Part shown: one piece after another, positions 1 through 12,545 of the stretch
Layout: every line of letters begins with the position of its first letter
Numbering within the stretch: the stretch's first letter is position 1
Assembly: GCA_026545225.1 (NCBI GenBank)
Contig: CM048846.1
Coordinates: 89,049,270-89,113,269, forward strand
Origin: Cornus controversa
Lineage: Eukaryota > Streptophyta > Magnoliopsida > Cornales > Cornaceae
Length of the DNA: 64,000 nt
Direction: 5' to 3'
Translations under genes and position numbers: made by a program
Notes under the pieces: model-generated
Told to the model about the DNA's origin: nothing
What the model saw: the letters and a program-made list of their open reading frames with translations, nothing else
The model's database searches: none

Positions 1-24
1 TACTGTTGGCTCATAATAGGTTTC

Positions 25-64
<40 letters not shown>

Positions 65-836
65 CCGAAGATTATACTTTAAGGACTTGAACCTCGACCT
101 CTTCTACTTTATGAACCCCACCTGACACCCGATACTTGGAACCTCAACCTAAGAAAAGCGGAATTAGAGAGGGTAGTATTAGAGAATTACTTTTAGAGAG
201 TTTGTACCGGGCTAAGTTGCAGACAAATCCCACATTGATTTGGAATCGTGGGATTGGAGTGTTTGGAATTGTAATTCAATCCCTAATCCAATTTATATTA
301 GAACATCTAAATAAATTTGAAATTCCCTGTTGCCAAACAACAGAAACTGATGGTGTCGTATTTTTTCATGCAAAACTTCGATTCAAATCGTATGTCATGT
401 GTCTACTATAATGATGAGGCTATCAGTCTTATCACATTGGTACACTGCTGATTCCAAGAAGTCTCATAAGAAATTTGAAACTAGAACTGTAGGGCTTTAC
501 CCAAAAAGGGAGCCCTTCCAGAAATTCTCAGTGGCCTGAGCCAAACCCAGGCCAAAGAGGGGGTTTGGAAATAGTTTTCAACCAGCAATTGACGCGCCTC
601 GGTTAGAACCTCACTAGCTGCGTCATTGCCCCAAGCGCAAAGATAGTATTGAAACTTACCAGCCTCTGATTTTAATAACTTAACTCTCCTCACCCACTTA
701 TTATATTCTTCCGATGTGGGATAACTAACATTTGCAGCCTCACTAAACCATCAAAACTAGAATACTTCACTTCTTATCCATCACTATATTTTTGATATGG
801 CAGAAGATGGAGGACACATCACATTCCCAGATGATA

Positions 837-867
<31 letters not shown>

Positions 868-960
868 GACTAGCGCATTGTCCATATCTATAACATTATA
901 AAAAATAAGAGTAGAAAGATATGTATGTGAATTTAAGTGTGAATGTAGTGAGTGAATCGT
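1..960. other. AT-rich flank without a supported gene
   Basis: An (AT)n microsatellite fills about 28-61 and a second lies at about 836-867. Open frames here are short, lack coding character and match no family I recognise. The stretch 480-780 is somewhat richer in GC and contains a GATGTGGGA-type motif common in plant repeat sequences, but I could not assign it to an element. Confidence 0.5.
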
Positions 961-976
961 AATTAATAGCGAGTGG

Positions 977-1362
977 TTTAATAAAGAAACTCTTTTTGGG
1001 AGGGCTATACGGAATGTGTAATCAAATCTTTAAAACCATGCAAAGATTTCGTATACTTTTAACATGCCATAACTGATAGCATTTGAATTATTTCTGCGTA
1101 ATGTTTACGTTTACACCGAAACACTTGGACATAATTTTATACACACATATATATAAACACCGAAACACTTGGACATAATTTTATACACACACATATGCAT
1201 AAAATTATGTCCAAGTGTTTGGTGTAAACGTAAACATTACGCAGAAATAATTCAATAGCTATCAGTTATGGCCTGTTAAAAGTATACGAAATCTTCGCAT
1301 GGTTTTACAGATTTGATTACACATTCCGTGTAGCCTTCCCATAAAGAGTTTCTTCATTAATC
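977..1362. mobile_element. Foldback MITE, Mutator-like candidate
   Basis: Two inverted arms of about 165 bp run almost from end to end (about 977-1145 and 1196-1362), roughly nine tenths identical by eye. They meet at a short TA/CA-rich loop containing a partial repeat of the arm tip. A perfect 12-bp direct repeat, AATAGCGAGTGG, flanks the element (965-976 and 1363-1374) and reads as a target-site duplication. Long terminal inverted repeats with a duplication of about 9-12 bp fit non-autonomous Mutator-like elements. No coding capacity is seen. The family assignment is inference; the inverted structure and flanking repeat are seen directly. Confidence 0.75.
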
Positions 1363-1374
1363 AATAGCGAGTGG

Positions 1375-3640
1375 ATTAGGAAATTGTAATAGTTTGTCCC
1401 CTTATTTTATATATTTTTTAGAAGCCATTAATCAATATAAAGGCGACACATTGGGCTGGGCTGAACTCAACCTGCCCAATTTGAAGTCTATACCTGTTGA
1501 TTTTTTGGGTTGGGTTTGGGCCATATTTTTAGCCCAACATCAATTGGGCTGGGTTCAGATTTGCTGAATGACTGATTATTCAGCCTTAGCCTGATTTAAT
1601 TTAATAAAAGTGCAACATAAACATAAAGTATCCAAGGAGTTTTTATTTAGAGTAAATTATCTTTGATTTCTGATATTTGGTTTAATTACTTTTAAATTAA
1701 ATTTTTTGTAAAATTACTCTAACACATCAAAAAATATATAATTACAAAAATATCCTCAAATTAAAATACTTTTGTGAAAAAATAACTTCAATTTTTAATT
1801 TTTAAATCGTTGACTGAAATTAACATATTTTATATATATATTTTCTTCAACAATTCAACACAAGCACAGTTTTGACATTTATTTTGATTTTTTTATACTA
1901 ATCGGCATTTTCTCATCAATACACGAGCACTGACATTTTCACTTTACTAGAATACCCATAAACCATCAAATTGGTTTTTACCCTTTTATTTAGTAAATTA
2001 TTCCAATTAGATACTTTAACTACTCTCCCTCAAACGCAAATTGTAATAAATAAATAAATACTACTCTTGTCCGTTAATTCCAAATACAATTGGCTCCTCA
2101 TTTGGCATAAAAATTGAACTCAGAATTGTAGGGAACCTTCACTCAGTGAAGATCCCTCCAAAAATTGGCGTATGCCGCTATTTGCGGCGAGCACACGGTA
2201 TTCTTTAGTAAAAGGCGAAAGAATAGTTCGCTTTGTGCTCACCGCGCGGCTGCGTGATTTGCAAAGGTGAAGAAGAGCTTAATAAATAGCTACAATGTCT
2301 CTCAAACCTCTCACTTCTTATCGATGTGGGACAAACTCAACTCTGCTCACAAACTCCAAAAGTTCACACTCCACTCTACTCCAAAACGCACCATCTCACT
2401 CACTTCCTATACACCAAGTATAGCAAGTCATACATTTCTCAGTCACGTGGCTTGGTTGAACCCTATACATCGATCAGTGTAACATAAACGGATTTTGGGT
2501 ATAGTACGCAATCTACTTCAGCTATGAGTTTCACAGTCAAGAGTTCATTTGGCTGCTGAGAAAATTCGAGAAATAAAAGAAGAAAATGGAAGCATTGGTT
2601 TCGATTGCTAAAAAGATTTAATTCTTTTGTGGTATGTTAATTAAACAAAGTTGGTGTAAAAAGAAAGTACTGAAAACATACCAATAGGCATTAGTCAAGA
2701 TGATATGATCTCTCCTTATCAAATAAGAAGTTTAGTGTTCGAGCTCTACTAGGAGTAATATTATAGGTGCGTGCACATTTGCTTGAACTTTCGGAAAAAT
2801 ATTATATTCTAATTATACAAAGATTCCAAGGAGAATATTGTGAATCAACTTTTGATCTTTTTTTTTTTCTTTTTTAAAGAGCTTTGGTCCCTTCCTTTAT
2901 CATTGTTTGGGATCCTCTGGTTTAAGTCTCAATTAATGGTTTAGGTTTTGAATTTTTGATTAGTTGGAGGGGGTGTTAATTAGCACTCTCTTGAAGTAAC
3001 ACAATAGGCACTCTCTTGAAGGTGAATAGTTTCCTGTTTAGAAGTTGAATAAAGTCATACAAAGCTCTCCTCTTCTGGATTACAGGAAGAATTCCAGCCT
3101 TCTGTTTCCTTTGCTATTATTTTTTGTATGAAAGTAGTTACGTTTTTCGCCATTTTTTGTGCTCCCTCCATGCAACTGAATAATCACACTTTCTCATCTT
3201 TAGTGTTTTTTTTAAAAAAATGTTTCTTTAAAAAAATTGTTTCATTACTAATGACCCGCCCGTCTTGTTTGAGACGATTTTGGGAGAGTCATAATGATTT
3301 TGGAGCGGTGACGGAGGTGAAAGAAAAAAACTCACGCGATTACCGGGGGGAAGGGATAGGCACCCCCGTCCTGTTTAATAATCGATTTTGAATGGAAATA
3401 AAAAGAACTTTGTTAAACGGGATCGGAAATAAATTGGGGTCCGTGCCCCCAATCCACCCCATTGTCAACCTATGCCCATTGCATGAAATTTTAAGAAACC
3501 TTTCACACCTAAATGAAAGTTGTGCCAGTTGTTCGTAGCATTAGTCTTATTATAAATATAAGAAAATACATGAACAAATTAAGAAACACTAACATAACCA
3601 TATTCTTGAAATATACATCTCTAGACCCCCACCATCACTT
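1375..3640. other. Intergenic region, no supported gene
   Basis: Mostly AT-rich. It holds a GC-rich hairpin at 2184-2245, the 15-bp palindrome CTTCACTCAGTGAAG near 2147, and a GC-richer patch at about 3240-3480. Short open frames there have no recognisable domain. A stretch near 1450-1590 rich in GGGCTGGG/CAGCC-type words resembles arms of degenerate hAT-like elements, but no clean ends were found. Confidence 0.45.
2184..2245. repeat. Imperfect GC-rich hairpin
   Basis: GCGGCGAGCACA (2184-2195) pairs with TGTGCTCACCGC (2234-2245) with one mismatch. An inner TTCTTT (2201-2206) pairs with AAAGAA (2218-2223). The result is a compact two-stem hairpin of about 62 nt in otherwise AT-rich DNA. Function unknown; it may be a relic of a small mobile element. 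Confidence 0.5.
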
Positions 3641-3769
3641 AAGGGGTCAGCTTGGTCCACTGACACTCCTACATAAAGGGTTCAATAAGCAGGTAACAAA
3701 AAGACCATACTATATCCCAAAAAAAACCCCCACATTCATATTTTTAACTAGAGAGAATGAACAATCTTG

Positions 3770-6546
3770 TCACTCTTTATAAGCATCACCATTGTTGGAT
3801 AATTTAAAGCTTCTAATACCATAATGATTTATAGTGGTCTCTTTGGCTTCATCTTCTCTCTTTCTTTTAGGCTGAGCTGACAAGGAAGATATGGCTTTTG
3901 CTGACACCACCTTCCTTACTAGTAGCTTCCACCTTGCATCATCACCCTTCTTTTCTTGTTGCACTTTCAGTTTGAACTGCCTGTCAAATTTACCCAACAA
4001 TTATATCAAAACATGCATTCTAAGCAGAGCAATCATAGAAGAAAAATAAGAAATAAACAATTGTAACATTTGCAATAGAAAAGTAGGCCACTCCAAAACC
4101 ATTCATTCTTTGTGTACTTTACAGGACAGGTACCAGGCCTCATTTGAATCCAATATTTAAGATATTTTCATCCTTAACTATCTCATTTACGGTACCCAAA
4201 ATCGAATGTAAAAAGGAGGTAGGTTAATGTCAGGTAGACAACTAACGGTCAAATTTATATCAAATCTTCTTGAATTGAGTGAATTTATGTGGCCAACCTC
4301 ATTCTTATGAGATTAAGACGAGGATGATGATGAAGAATTAAGATATTTTCATGGTAGCACATAGAGGTGACACCTATTTGATTCCATTCAATGAACCATG
4401 CATGAAGTGCCACAGCATCTTGTCAAAGATATATATTTATATTTCCCAAACATGAATTGATAGAAATCTAATATTGGCCACATGCATTGTAAGGTGTAGA
4501 TGGTTCAAAATAGGCAACAGAAACACAAAATACCATGAGAATACCTTTTTAGAATTACAAAAAGTAAATAAAAAAATAAATAGAAGATCCTTGCTTTCAG
4601 AATTTATAAACAATTAAACAACTCTACGTGACCAAAGGTTGATCAAATGCATTTTAAAAAAATATACAACTAATATCTAAATTGCATGGAGAAAAGTTGG
4701 GATTTGTTTTCTTCAGTCTTCAGAAAAATTTGAGAATAGAAAACAGTTTTAAATAATTAAAAATTGATTTACTCTCTAAAATTGGAATTTAAAATGTAAG
4801 CCCAGAGAACAATTCCCCTCTAAAATTGGTATTTAAAATGTAAACCTAGAGAAAAATTATAATAGAAGAGTTTTTTTTTTTTTCCTCCAAAGATCTAAGC
4901 AAACGCGTACACTCACAATATTGCTAGCTCCTAATAGGTTCAAATACTCAACTCTTTTTTTAGAACTGGTTGGAGGAGAGATCATACCATTTGAACTAAT
5001 GTCCATTATTCTAATCAACAGAATTTTCAAAGTTTATAATGTTTTATTTTTTGCTTCCTATTTGTCACTTCCTGGAAAGGACATCAATTGAAGTGGCTTT
5101 ATTAGCCTCCTACATGTCCTATTCCAATCATTTTGGTGCGAACCAGAACCTAAAATATCAGGCTAAGTGATTAGGACTGGACAACCACTAGAGCTAAAGC
5201 ACTAGAATGAAACCAAGCCACAAATTGACCCACATACCAGCTATATGGACTCTTTATCAATTATTAAATGTAAATAGAATCAAACCAAGCAACAAATTGA
5301 CCCACATACCAGCTAGCTGGTTGTCTTTATTAATTATTCAATGTATACTATAAGATCAAAATATCACATGTTAAATATTTTCAAGGGTCTGATTTTCAAA
5401 AAGTGAGTGGTGGGCATTAGGATTCAATGATGCAGACTTAACAAATGTCTTTGTAGTGCCCATGTAATTCCACCATTGATGAAAATTTAAATATAAAAAG
5501 GAGAAATTATTAGATGACACTCAATTATATGGTCCAATCAAATCAAAATTTTAGGGTTAGCCCAATGACCAAGACTTCTATCGTTGCATGTTTGGAAAAA
5601 GTTAGATCTACACAGTATTATTTTTGCATAAAGACGATTCTCGGTTTCAAATTGGTGACTTTTAAAGACATAGTGGAGCAAATTTATCATTGCAGCAAGT
5701 GATTTATAAAAAAATTTGAACATAAATATTGATTATATTAGACAATTGAATAATTTATAATTCTTGATTATGTAATAATTTCCTAAAAAGAGAAGGATTT
5801 CAATTTTACCTGCAAAGGGGAACTCTGCAAAGATCAGTTTGGTCACAAATTGAAGAGTGTAGTCTTAGAAGCTGCCACACTCGCTTGCATTGCAAACACC
5901 CTCCATTGACCCTTTTCTTACACGTAGCGAAGTGACGAATCGAACGCTGGAGGCCTTGACACGTGGCGAATTTGCTACATGGGCCTCTGTTCTTAGTGGA
6001 GTCCACGTTGTAGGGCCCCACACTGGTACACCCTTCCGTGCATATGTGCTCCAAACACTCCATAGCTTCGCTTAACTGTAAATACAAACTCTGTTCCTCT
6101 CTACATCTTTGCCTTCTCTTCTTCCTCTGTTTTCAATTTAACTAATTAATTAACAATCATAATAAATCAAATAATCAAATAACTAAAGCAAAAGTTGCAA
6201 ATTGAATCTAATTGAAAATCCCAAATTAAAGACACCTGAAAAATCAAAGAGAGAAATGATTACACAGACATAGAAAAATCCAATTACAAGTGGTTGATGT
6301 ATCAAATTATTGATGGGACATACTTTTCATTTTTTTTCTGGTAAAGGCTAACACACACCTATTTTGACTTCAATCCTCACATTTCGTTTGAGTGAAGCTC
6401 ACCTGGATCCAAGACTCCTTGTTAAAAGTGTTAGTTAACTTACTCTTTCGTTCCAATTTAGTATTTTCTATTTTATATTTTTAACTTTTTAATTAAAAGT
6501 ACATGCATTTAATATCTCAAATTTATCCTTTCAAATTTAAACACAC

Positions 6547-6614
<68 letters not shown>

Positions 6615-8113
6615 TTATATCACTTTAAAAAAATAATATTAATTCACATTAGACATAAAAAAAGAAAAAATTATTGTGTACTCTGAAACTATCACTTTTG
6701 TATTATTCTGCGCCAATGATATAAGGAAAAAAAAAATAACAATGCGTGTCCCGACTCCCGACATTATGACGATCCCAACAAATTATTATATGGTCCCGAG
6801 CGATTGATTTTTGTTGATGATGTACAAGAATAAATTAAATAAAATTGACACCTTTACTTATTTTTTTGCGTATAGTAAAACAAGTAGTACAAGTATTTGA
6901 AAAAAAATACTCCGTGTTTTAATATGAGATTTAGTGAAGGTGTACCGATTCAGTTTCATCAATGAACTGTAGAACCTCCAGTTCGAGCCGAGGGTCGTGA
7001 TTTTGCAGGAACTTCCAACCTTCAGTTTCTTGGACGCCGTTGTAATTGTTGTAGACCAGCTTCATACACTTGAGGTAAAGATCAGGTGCGTCGCAGAGCC
7101 TGGCAAGTTGAAGCACATCGACCACGTTGTCAATCGTGAGCCGTTGGGCCAACCCTTTGGTGCATCTCAGCTTCAGATGTGGAACCAAGTACACGTGGGA
7201 CAGAGCCAGCAGATGAATCCCAAACTTCTCCATCTCCTCTTCCGTGCACCTGCAGTTAAGGTATGCTTATACCAAATTAGTACCGACTAAGCCGACCAAC
7301 CTACTATGAAATTGTTATTTGGTATATAGATTTGAAAATTTTTAGTTAAAATTCAAATCTTTAAAAAACAAAATCATGGAATTAGTTTATTTATATAAAT
7401 AAATAAATATATATATATATAAAAGAATTCTGAAATTTCCTCCATGTGCTAAATATTAAAAGTACTCGTTTTTGTATTACATAAAAAATAATATCAAATA
7501 AAAAAAAATAAAAAAACATGCTTATTATGAATCATATTGAATATAGAGAAATCGAACGAAGACGATGGCAACTTACTCGGAGGAATAGAGGAATCGAACA
7601 AAGACGACAACGGCATCGGAAGGAACGCCGACGATCGGAATGGTCTTCTCGGAGCTCCGGTGCTTGCGAGGCCGATCTGTGATGCTTTCCAGTACAGGCG
7701 ATGCAGAGGCCTTCAATTTTTAGAAATGGAAGAACACAAAAATCAGATCTCTTGATTCCAACGCCAAAAAAGGTTTTTTCAATTCCATCAGAAACGAAAG
7801 CTGAAAACAGTTACTCCGTATAATAGATCGACGAAGAACATTTACACACCAGTTATAACTGAATGAAAAAAACATTTTACACACCAAAATTGACGGTTCA
7901 AATTTCATTTTTGATCGAATCAGTATCTGGAAATGAAAAAGGCCAGAGAGAAGATGTTAGAAATACCAGTATGCTACAGCGCGCAGGGATGCGTAGTCCA
8001 CCGGAGGTGACAATTTGGACATCAGTTTCTGGCATTTCGCCGGAATTTTGATGGACTTCGGACTTGAACGGCAATAGACCGTCCAATTCACCGGAAAATT
8101 TGTTCGGCGACAT
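3770..8113 (-). CDS. BT1/2-like: BTB/POZ and TAZ domain protein (BT family), tandem copy 1
   Basis: Likely a substrate adaptor of cullin-3 ubiquitin ligases and a nuclear transcription scaffold; Arabidopsis BT proteins bind CUL3, GTE bromodomain proteins and calmodulin. Five exons on the minus strand: 8113-7967, 7710-7577, 7249-6946, 6126-5810 and 3980-3770, with GT/AG at every border and compatible phases, giving 370 aa (the family is about 365 aa). The BTB domain spans roughly residues 29-135, ending with a CTEEEMEKFGIHLLALSHVY segment. A BACK-like linker (LTIDNVVDVLQLARLCDAPDLYLK) follows. The TAZ zinc finger lies at about 208-301 with the expected Cys/His pattern, ending CRVPLCR. A basic WKLLVRKVVSAKA stretch at 318-330 fits the calmodulin-binding tail. 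The sequence is closer to the BT1/BT2 type than to BT4. A TATA-like box lies about 95 bp upstream of the ATG. Oddity: residue 181 is Arg, where copy 2 and, as I recall, the family have Trp. Intron 4 is about 1.8 kb. The product call is firm; the subfamily is inference. Confidence 0.93.
5209..5344. repeat. Short tandem duplication in BT copy-1 intron 4
   Basis: Two adjacent units of about 70 bp share the words AACCAAGC, ACAAATTGACCCACATACCA and GCTA, then a TTATTAATTATT-type tail. A second short duplication around AAATTGGTATTTAAAATGTA occurs at about 4778-4855. Both are local duplications in intron 4. Confidence 0.6.
6548..6614. repeat. (AT)n(GT)n microsatellite in intron 3 of BT copy 1
   Basis: An uninterrupted run of AT followed by GT repeats. 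The corresponding intron of copy 2 has a shorter (AT)n at 15137-15161, so the tract length differs between the duplicates. Confidence 0.9.
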
Positions 8114-8204
8114 TGCTGTATACTTCAGTTAAATTTTTATACAACAGAGAGAGAGAGTCGTGTTTTAGACGAGTTTTGGTGGAGGCTATTATGGCTCTCC
8201 ATTT

Positions 8205-8216
8205 GTTTATATAGAC
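8205..8216 (-). promoter_or_regulatory. TATA-like box of BT copy 1
   Basis: On the minus strand the sequence reads GTCTATATAAAC, about 95 bp upstream of the ATG at 8113. The same element (CTATATAAAG) sits at the matching place in copy 2. A GA/CT-rich 5' leader lies between the box and the ATG in both. Confidence 0.6.
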
Positions 8217-9540
8217 AGCACAAGATAAAACAAACAAAACTCAATTGGAGTACTTACTCCACGCTCTCTCTTGGTGCGTGAAACAACGCTCTCCATTTAA
8301 AAGATTTCTACATCCTTCGTTTGTTGCTTGAATATTTTTTTAAAAATAATAATTTAGAATGTGATGTTAACATGGGAAGGTAACTTCAAACGAGAAGTAC
8401 TAGTTATAAGATTATAAACCATAATTAAAATTGAATATAATAGATAAAATGACATCTAATAAAAAAATTTGAATAAAAATTTTATGTGACCGATATTATT
8501 CATGTGAAAATAAAGCAATGATAATAATGATGATCACATCGACGTTAATGTCACATAATCATGTAATATTGCTAATTAATTTTCACTAAATAAACAGATA
8601 TGATATAAATGATTTTAATAGTTAGTTACATGACATTTCATTTATTTGATTTTAATGTAAATGGTAGCTACATCACATTTCAATGATTTATGCGCTCCAA
8701 ATTATGTTAAGATTTCACTAAGGATCCGTTGGTTAGACAGAAATGGTAGAAAGTAAAAGTCAATGAAAAGTGAAGTGAAAGAAAAGAAAATTAAGTTTTC
8801 AACATGCATTTGGTTAATATAAAAGTTTTGAAAAAAAGTTGTGAGAAAATATTGTTTTGTTAATTTGGATAGTATAAACGTGAAAAAATAATAATTACAC
8901 TTACCAAAACTACCCTTTGATTTTAAACACTAAAAAATAAATAAATTTGTATTAAGTAAATTGGATCTCTTTCTACTCAATTGTTTATATTTATTTTTAG
9001 CAAAGAAATAGACGGTGCAAGTCATCAAGAACTTATGAGAAAATATTTGAAATTAAAAATTAACCTAAGTCAAATAAAAGACTATTTATTATTCAAAACT
9101 AAAAGTCACGACATAATAATGTTGTGCACATAAGGCTCTGATGCTCCCATCGCACCGTACACACCGAATATCTTCTCCTTAGACAATGACCTGTGATTTT
9201 GTATTGTTAAGGTTGAAGAATAAGTTTTTTAATGTTATAATATTTGGTAACATATCATGCTAAAAACGGGGTGGTTAAAATTTTTAATTCTTAAATCTAG
9301 CTGGTTTGAAATTAGAGTTGAAATTCATCCAACTTCAACAAATTCCAATTAGTTCAACATATCTGTTTATCTATGAAGAACGGACATTTTATCAAAGATA
9401 TCGTACCATGTCAGATACTTCGTAGAAGTATCTTGACATTTTTTTTGTAACATTTTTTTGAATATTCTTTGGATACTTCTTGAACACATGTAAGACACTT
9501 TGTATATATTCAAATATTTTGAAAGAAATTTAAAGGTGAG

Positions 9541-9835
9541 AAATGATCATTTCCAGCTGTATACTCTCGCACTTACACTGTTTAAGCTGTAGCCACGTCT
9601 GCATACGTGGAAGCTGTTACAGCCTCATGGTTCTAAATGCTGATGCATTGAACGACACGTGGCAGAAGGACAAGCGCATAAACCGCAATAAATTAATAAA
9701 GAAAAAAAATACGTCATCATCTTTTGTCCAATAAGAATGAAAGTCGGAGCCGACTTTGGCTCTGACGTAATGGCCTACGCGTTGCGTCGTTGCAGCTGAT
9801 TAGCGCTCTACTCTTGAAACCTACTCCAATTGATA
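9541..9835 (-). promoter_or_regulatory. Conserved upstream block of BT copy 1 with ABRE/G-box
   Basis: About 1.4-1.7 kb upstream of the BT ATG a non-coding block is well conserved between the two copies (it matches 19063-19312). It contains GACACGTGGC (CACGTGGC at 9656-9663), a textbook ACGT-core ABRE/G-box, within GACACGTGGCAGAAGGACAA. Copy 1 also has about 57 bp, with TGACGTAA at 9763-9770, that is absent from copy 2. The regulatory role is inferred from conservation and motif only. Confidence 0.5.
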
Positions 9836-10161
9836 TGATATTTAGTTTAGGCCACGAGTTATATTTACTAATTACTTGGAAGTGCATTAAAATTAATTTT
9901 GTTATCATTGTAGGTTGAAATTGTTGCAGTCAAAGGTATGCGAGGCTTGGGTGACAATAAATAATCGATACTACAACTAATGAATATTATTCTATAACTA
10001 ACTTTTTGACTAAGAATTCTTATTTGGTAGTCTATTGGTACTAACTTTTTGATAAAGAAAAGTACTATTAAATATGGTTCATGCTCTGTATATATTGGTC
10101 CACATAATTTGTATATAAAGCCTTCAATTTGAATGGGTGATTCATACGGAGTAATTACTAC

Positions 10162-10910
10162 TAGGGGTGCATAAAGAACCGTCGGAATCGGAATCGGAAT
10201 CAGAACCGAGGAGAACCGTACCGGAACCGTGGTTACGATTCCGGTTCCGGTTCTTAAAATTAGGAACCGTTACCAACGGTTCCGGTTCCGGTTCCAGGAC
10301 CAATAAAACCGTATCGGAACCGGAACCGTTGGGGTTAACGGTTCCTTGGAACCGAACCGGAACCGGAACCGTTTTATATTAAATATGTGTATATATATAT
10401 AATATAATAACTATATATAATATATATATATATACATTACATATAATAATTATATATAATGTATATATATTATGTATAGTAATTATATTATAGTATAATT
10501 ATTATATATAATATATGATAATATAATTACTATACATAATATATATACATTATATATAATTATTATATGTAATGTATATATATCTATAATATAATATAAT
10601 AATTATATATATATAGGGTGCCATTTTTAAATTGTAGGTCTCACATTTATTTAATGAATATATATATATATTTTGTATTTTCAAGCTTCATTAAAAATAA
10701 TAATAATAAATAAAAATAATAATAATAAAAATAAAAATCCTAAGGAACCGCGGTTCGGAACCGGAACCGTACCAAGAACCGCGGTACGGTTCCTCACGGT
10801 TCCAACCCTTAACGGTTCCGGTTCCGGTTCCGAAAATCAGGAACCGTTGATAACGGTTCCGGTTCCGGTTCCACCAAGAACCGTGAGGAACCGTAGCGTG
10901 TGCACCCCTA
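10162..10910. mobile_element. Non-autonomous hAT element with GGAACC-rich arms
   Basis: Terminal inverted repeats begin TAGGGGTGCA and end TGCACCCCTA. A perfect 8-bp target duplication, ATTACTAC, flanks the element (10154-10161 and 10911-10918), which is diagnostic of hAT elements. The two arms consist of reiterated GGAACC/GGTTCC words, so the element can fold on itself. The centre (10380-10740) is almost pure AT. Open frames across the arms are artefacts of the hexamer repeat. There is no transposase. It sits at the outer edge of duplication copy 1 and has no counterpart in copy 2. Confidence 0.92.
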
Positions 10911-12545
10911 ATTACTACGACCCAATTTTAGTACGTTTAAAAAATTTAGGAAGAGAGAGAAGAAACTATGCTATGAGATTGAATGTTTCAATTCATCTTA
11001 ACGGTTCGGATTTAAATCATATAAACGTCTAATTGAACTTCACAATAAGTAACACAGAAGTGAACTTGAAACTTAGAAGTCTAATTAGTACACTTGGATG
11101 GTAGATATTTAACTTTTATTAACGAAAAAAATAAAAAAATAAAAAAAGAGGAAAGAAAAAGAAGAAAATGATAAAATATTTTAGTAATATATAAATATTA
11201 GGGCAAATTGAAGTAAACCCCCCCTTAACTAGTAGTTTTTTGCCATAAACTCCCTTAAGAATTTTATTTTATTTTTACAAAAAACTTCCCTCCAACTAAC
11301 TAACTGGAGGGGGTGTTGAAGAAGAAAATGACTAAAATACCCATTATTTTTTGTTTGGACAGAGAACTAAGACTTGTAGTAGGATTCTAAAATTAAAAAG
11401 AGAAAATTAGAACTAGTGGTACATGGACTATAAACTTCAGAAATACCAAGCTCTTAGCCTTGTGGTATGTTCTTCGGCTTCTTAATTAAGTGGTTGAGAA
11501 GTCAAGCCTCTCTTGTGTTTACTTTAAAACTGAAAAAAACTATTGAACTAATTGCTAATAATTTATTTACTCTCTAAAAAAAAATAAGAATCTATTTTCA
11601 TGGAAAAAAGTGATTCTTCTACTTCCAACTAGAATCTATTCTGAGGTAAATTACACTAAGACTTCTTACATTCTAGTAAATTGGGTACTTGCTAAAAATA
11701 TCAAGTTCCAAACCAACTTTAAAATTTGGTACATGATTGTGCGTTCTAGGTGAAATTTATATTGAAAATCTCTTTTATATTGATTATCTTGGGTTGGAAA
11801 ATATATGTACGTTACTATTTAAGATATACAACATTTTAAATCACTTAAATTTATATAATTTAATAAAATAAATATAAAAAATTTGAATTTAGATTGCTTC
11901 TTTATTTCACACTTTTATAAGATTCCAATGTGAGATTTATTTCATGTGGTAATAAATCCATTTGCAAGACTTGGAAATCTTCTTTAACTCCTTAGTTTGG
12001 AATCCAATTTCTCATTCATCCAAAAATAAATTTGAGTAAGTAAATATACCATACTCATCTACTCGCGAATAAAAAGGCATTTTATGTCAGATCTGGTCCA
12101 AAATTTCAATAAACCCCACTCAAATTTTGGTCTTAAAATAAATTGCACAAAGCTAGTTTTTAACATCTTGATAAAAAAGTATAAGTGGTCAGGAAGGCCG
12201 GTCATGTGGTGGTATCTCATAGCAAAAACTTAAAAATTCCAGATCCAATGAAAGCAATGAATTAATCATAAACAAACACAAGATATAAGATGGTTTGGCC
12301 AAAACTGACTACATCCACATATGAAAAGAAATTTCACTTTAATCTTTGACCCGAAAAGATATTACAACGTTAGAATACCAACATTGTGTATATATGACTA
12401 TACCACTCTACAAGCTAGTTTTTTTGCTAATAAGGTCACGGTAACCCAAGACTTATCTAACAAGAAATGACTATCAATATATAACTCTAAAATAGAAACT
12501 TAATTAAATTAAGAATTTGACATACAATTTCTAATTCTTATCACC

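Larger units (their letters stand above)
3648..10150. repeat. Tandem duplication, copy 1 (BT gene unit)
   Basis: This segment aligns along its length with 13026-20470. All five exons of the BT gene match at identical exon lengths except the last. Introns and upstream DNA also match in blocks, for example the ACACTCCTACAT motif near 3660/13030, the AAGGTTGAAGA block near 9210/18530 and the AATGAATATTATTCTATAAC-like block near 9980/20300. Differences are copy-specific insertions and deletions, including mobile elements. Copy 1 is about 6.5 kb, and 2.9 kb separates it from copy 2. Confidence 0.9.

Noticed and set aside
3128..3391. A plus-strand frame in a GC-richer patch
   Set aside because: No domain or splice context was recognised. 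The patch may be degraded mobile DNA, but I could not support a call.
10167..11032. Long plus-strand open frames rich in Ser/Glu/Arg or Thr/Val/Pro/Gly
   Set aside because: They result from the hexamer-repeat arms of a hAT element and have no domain content.
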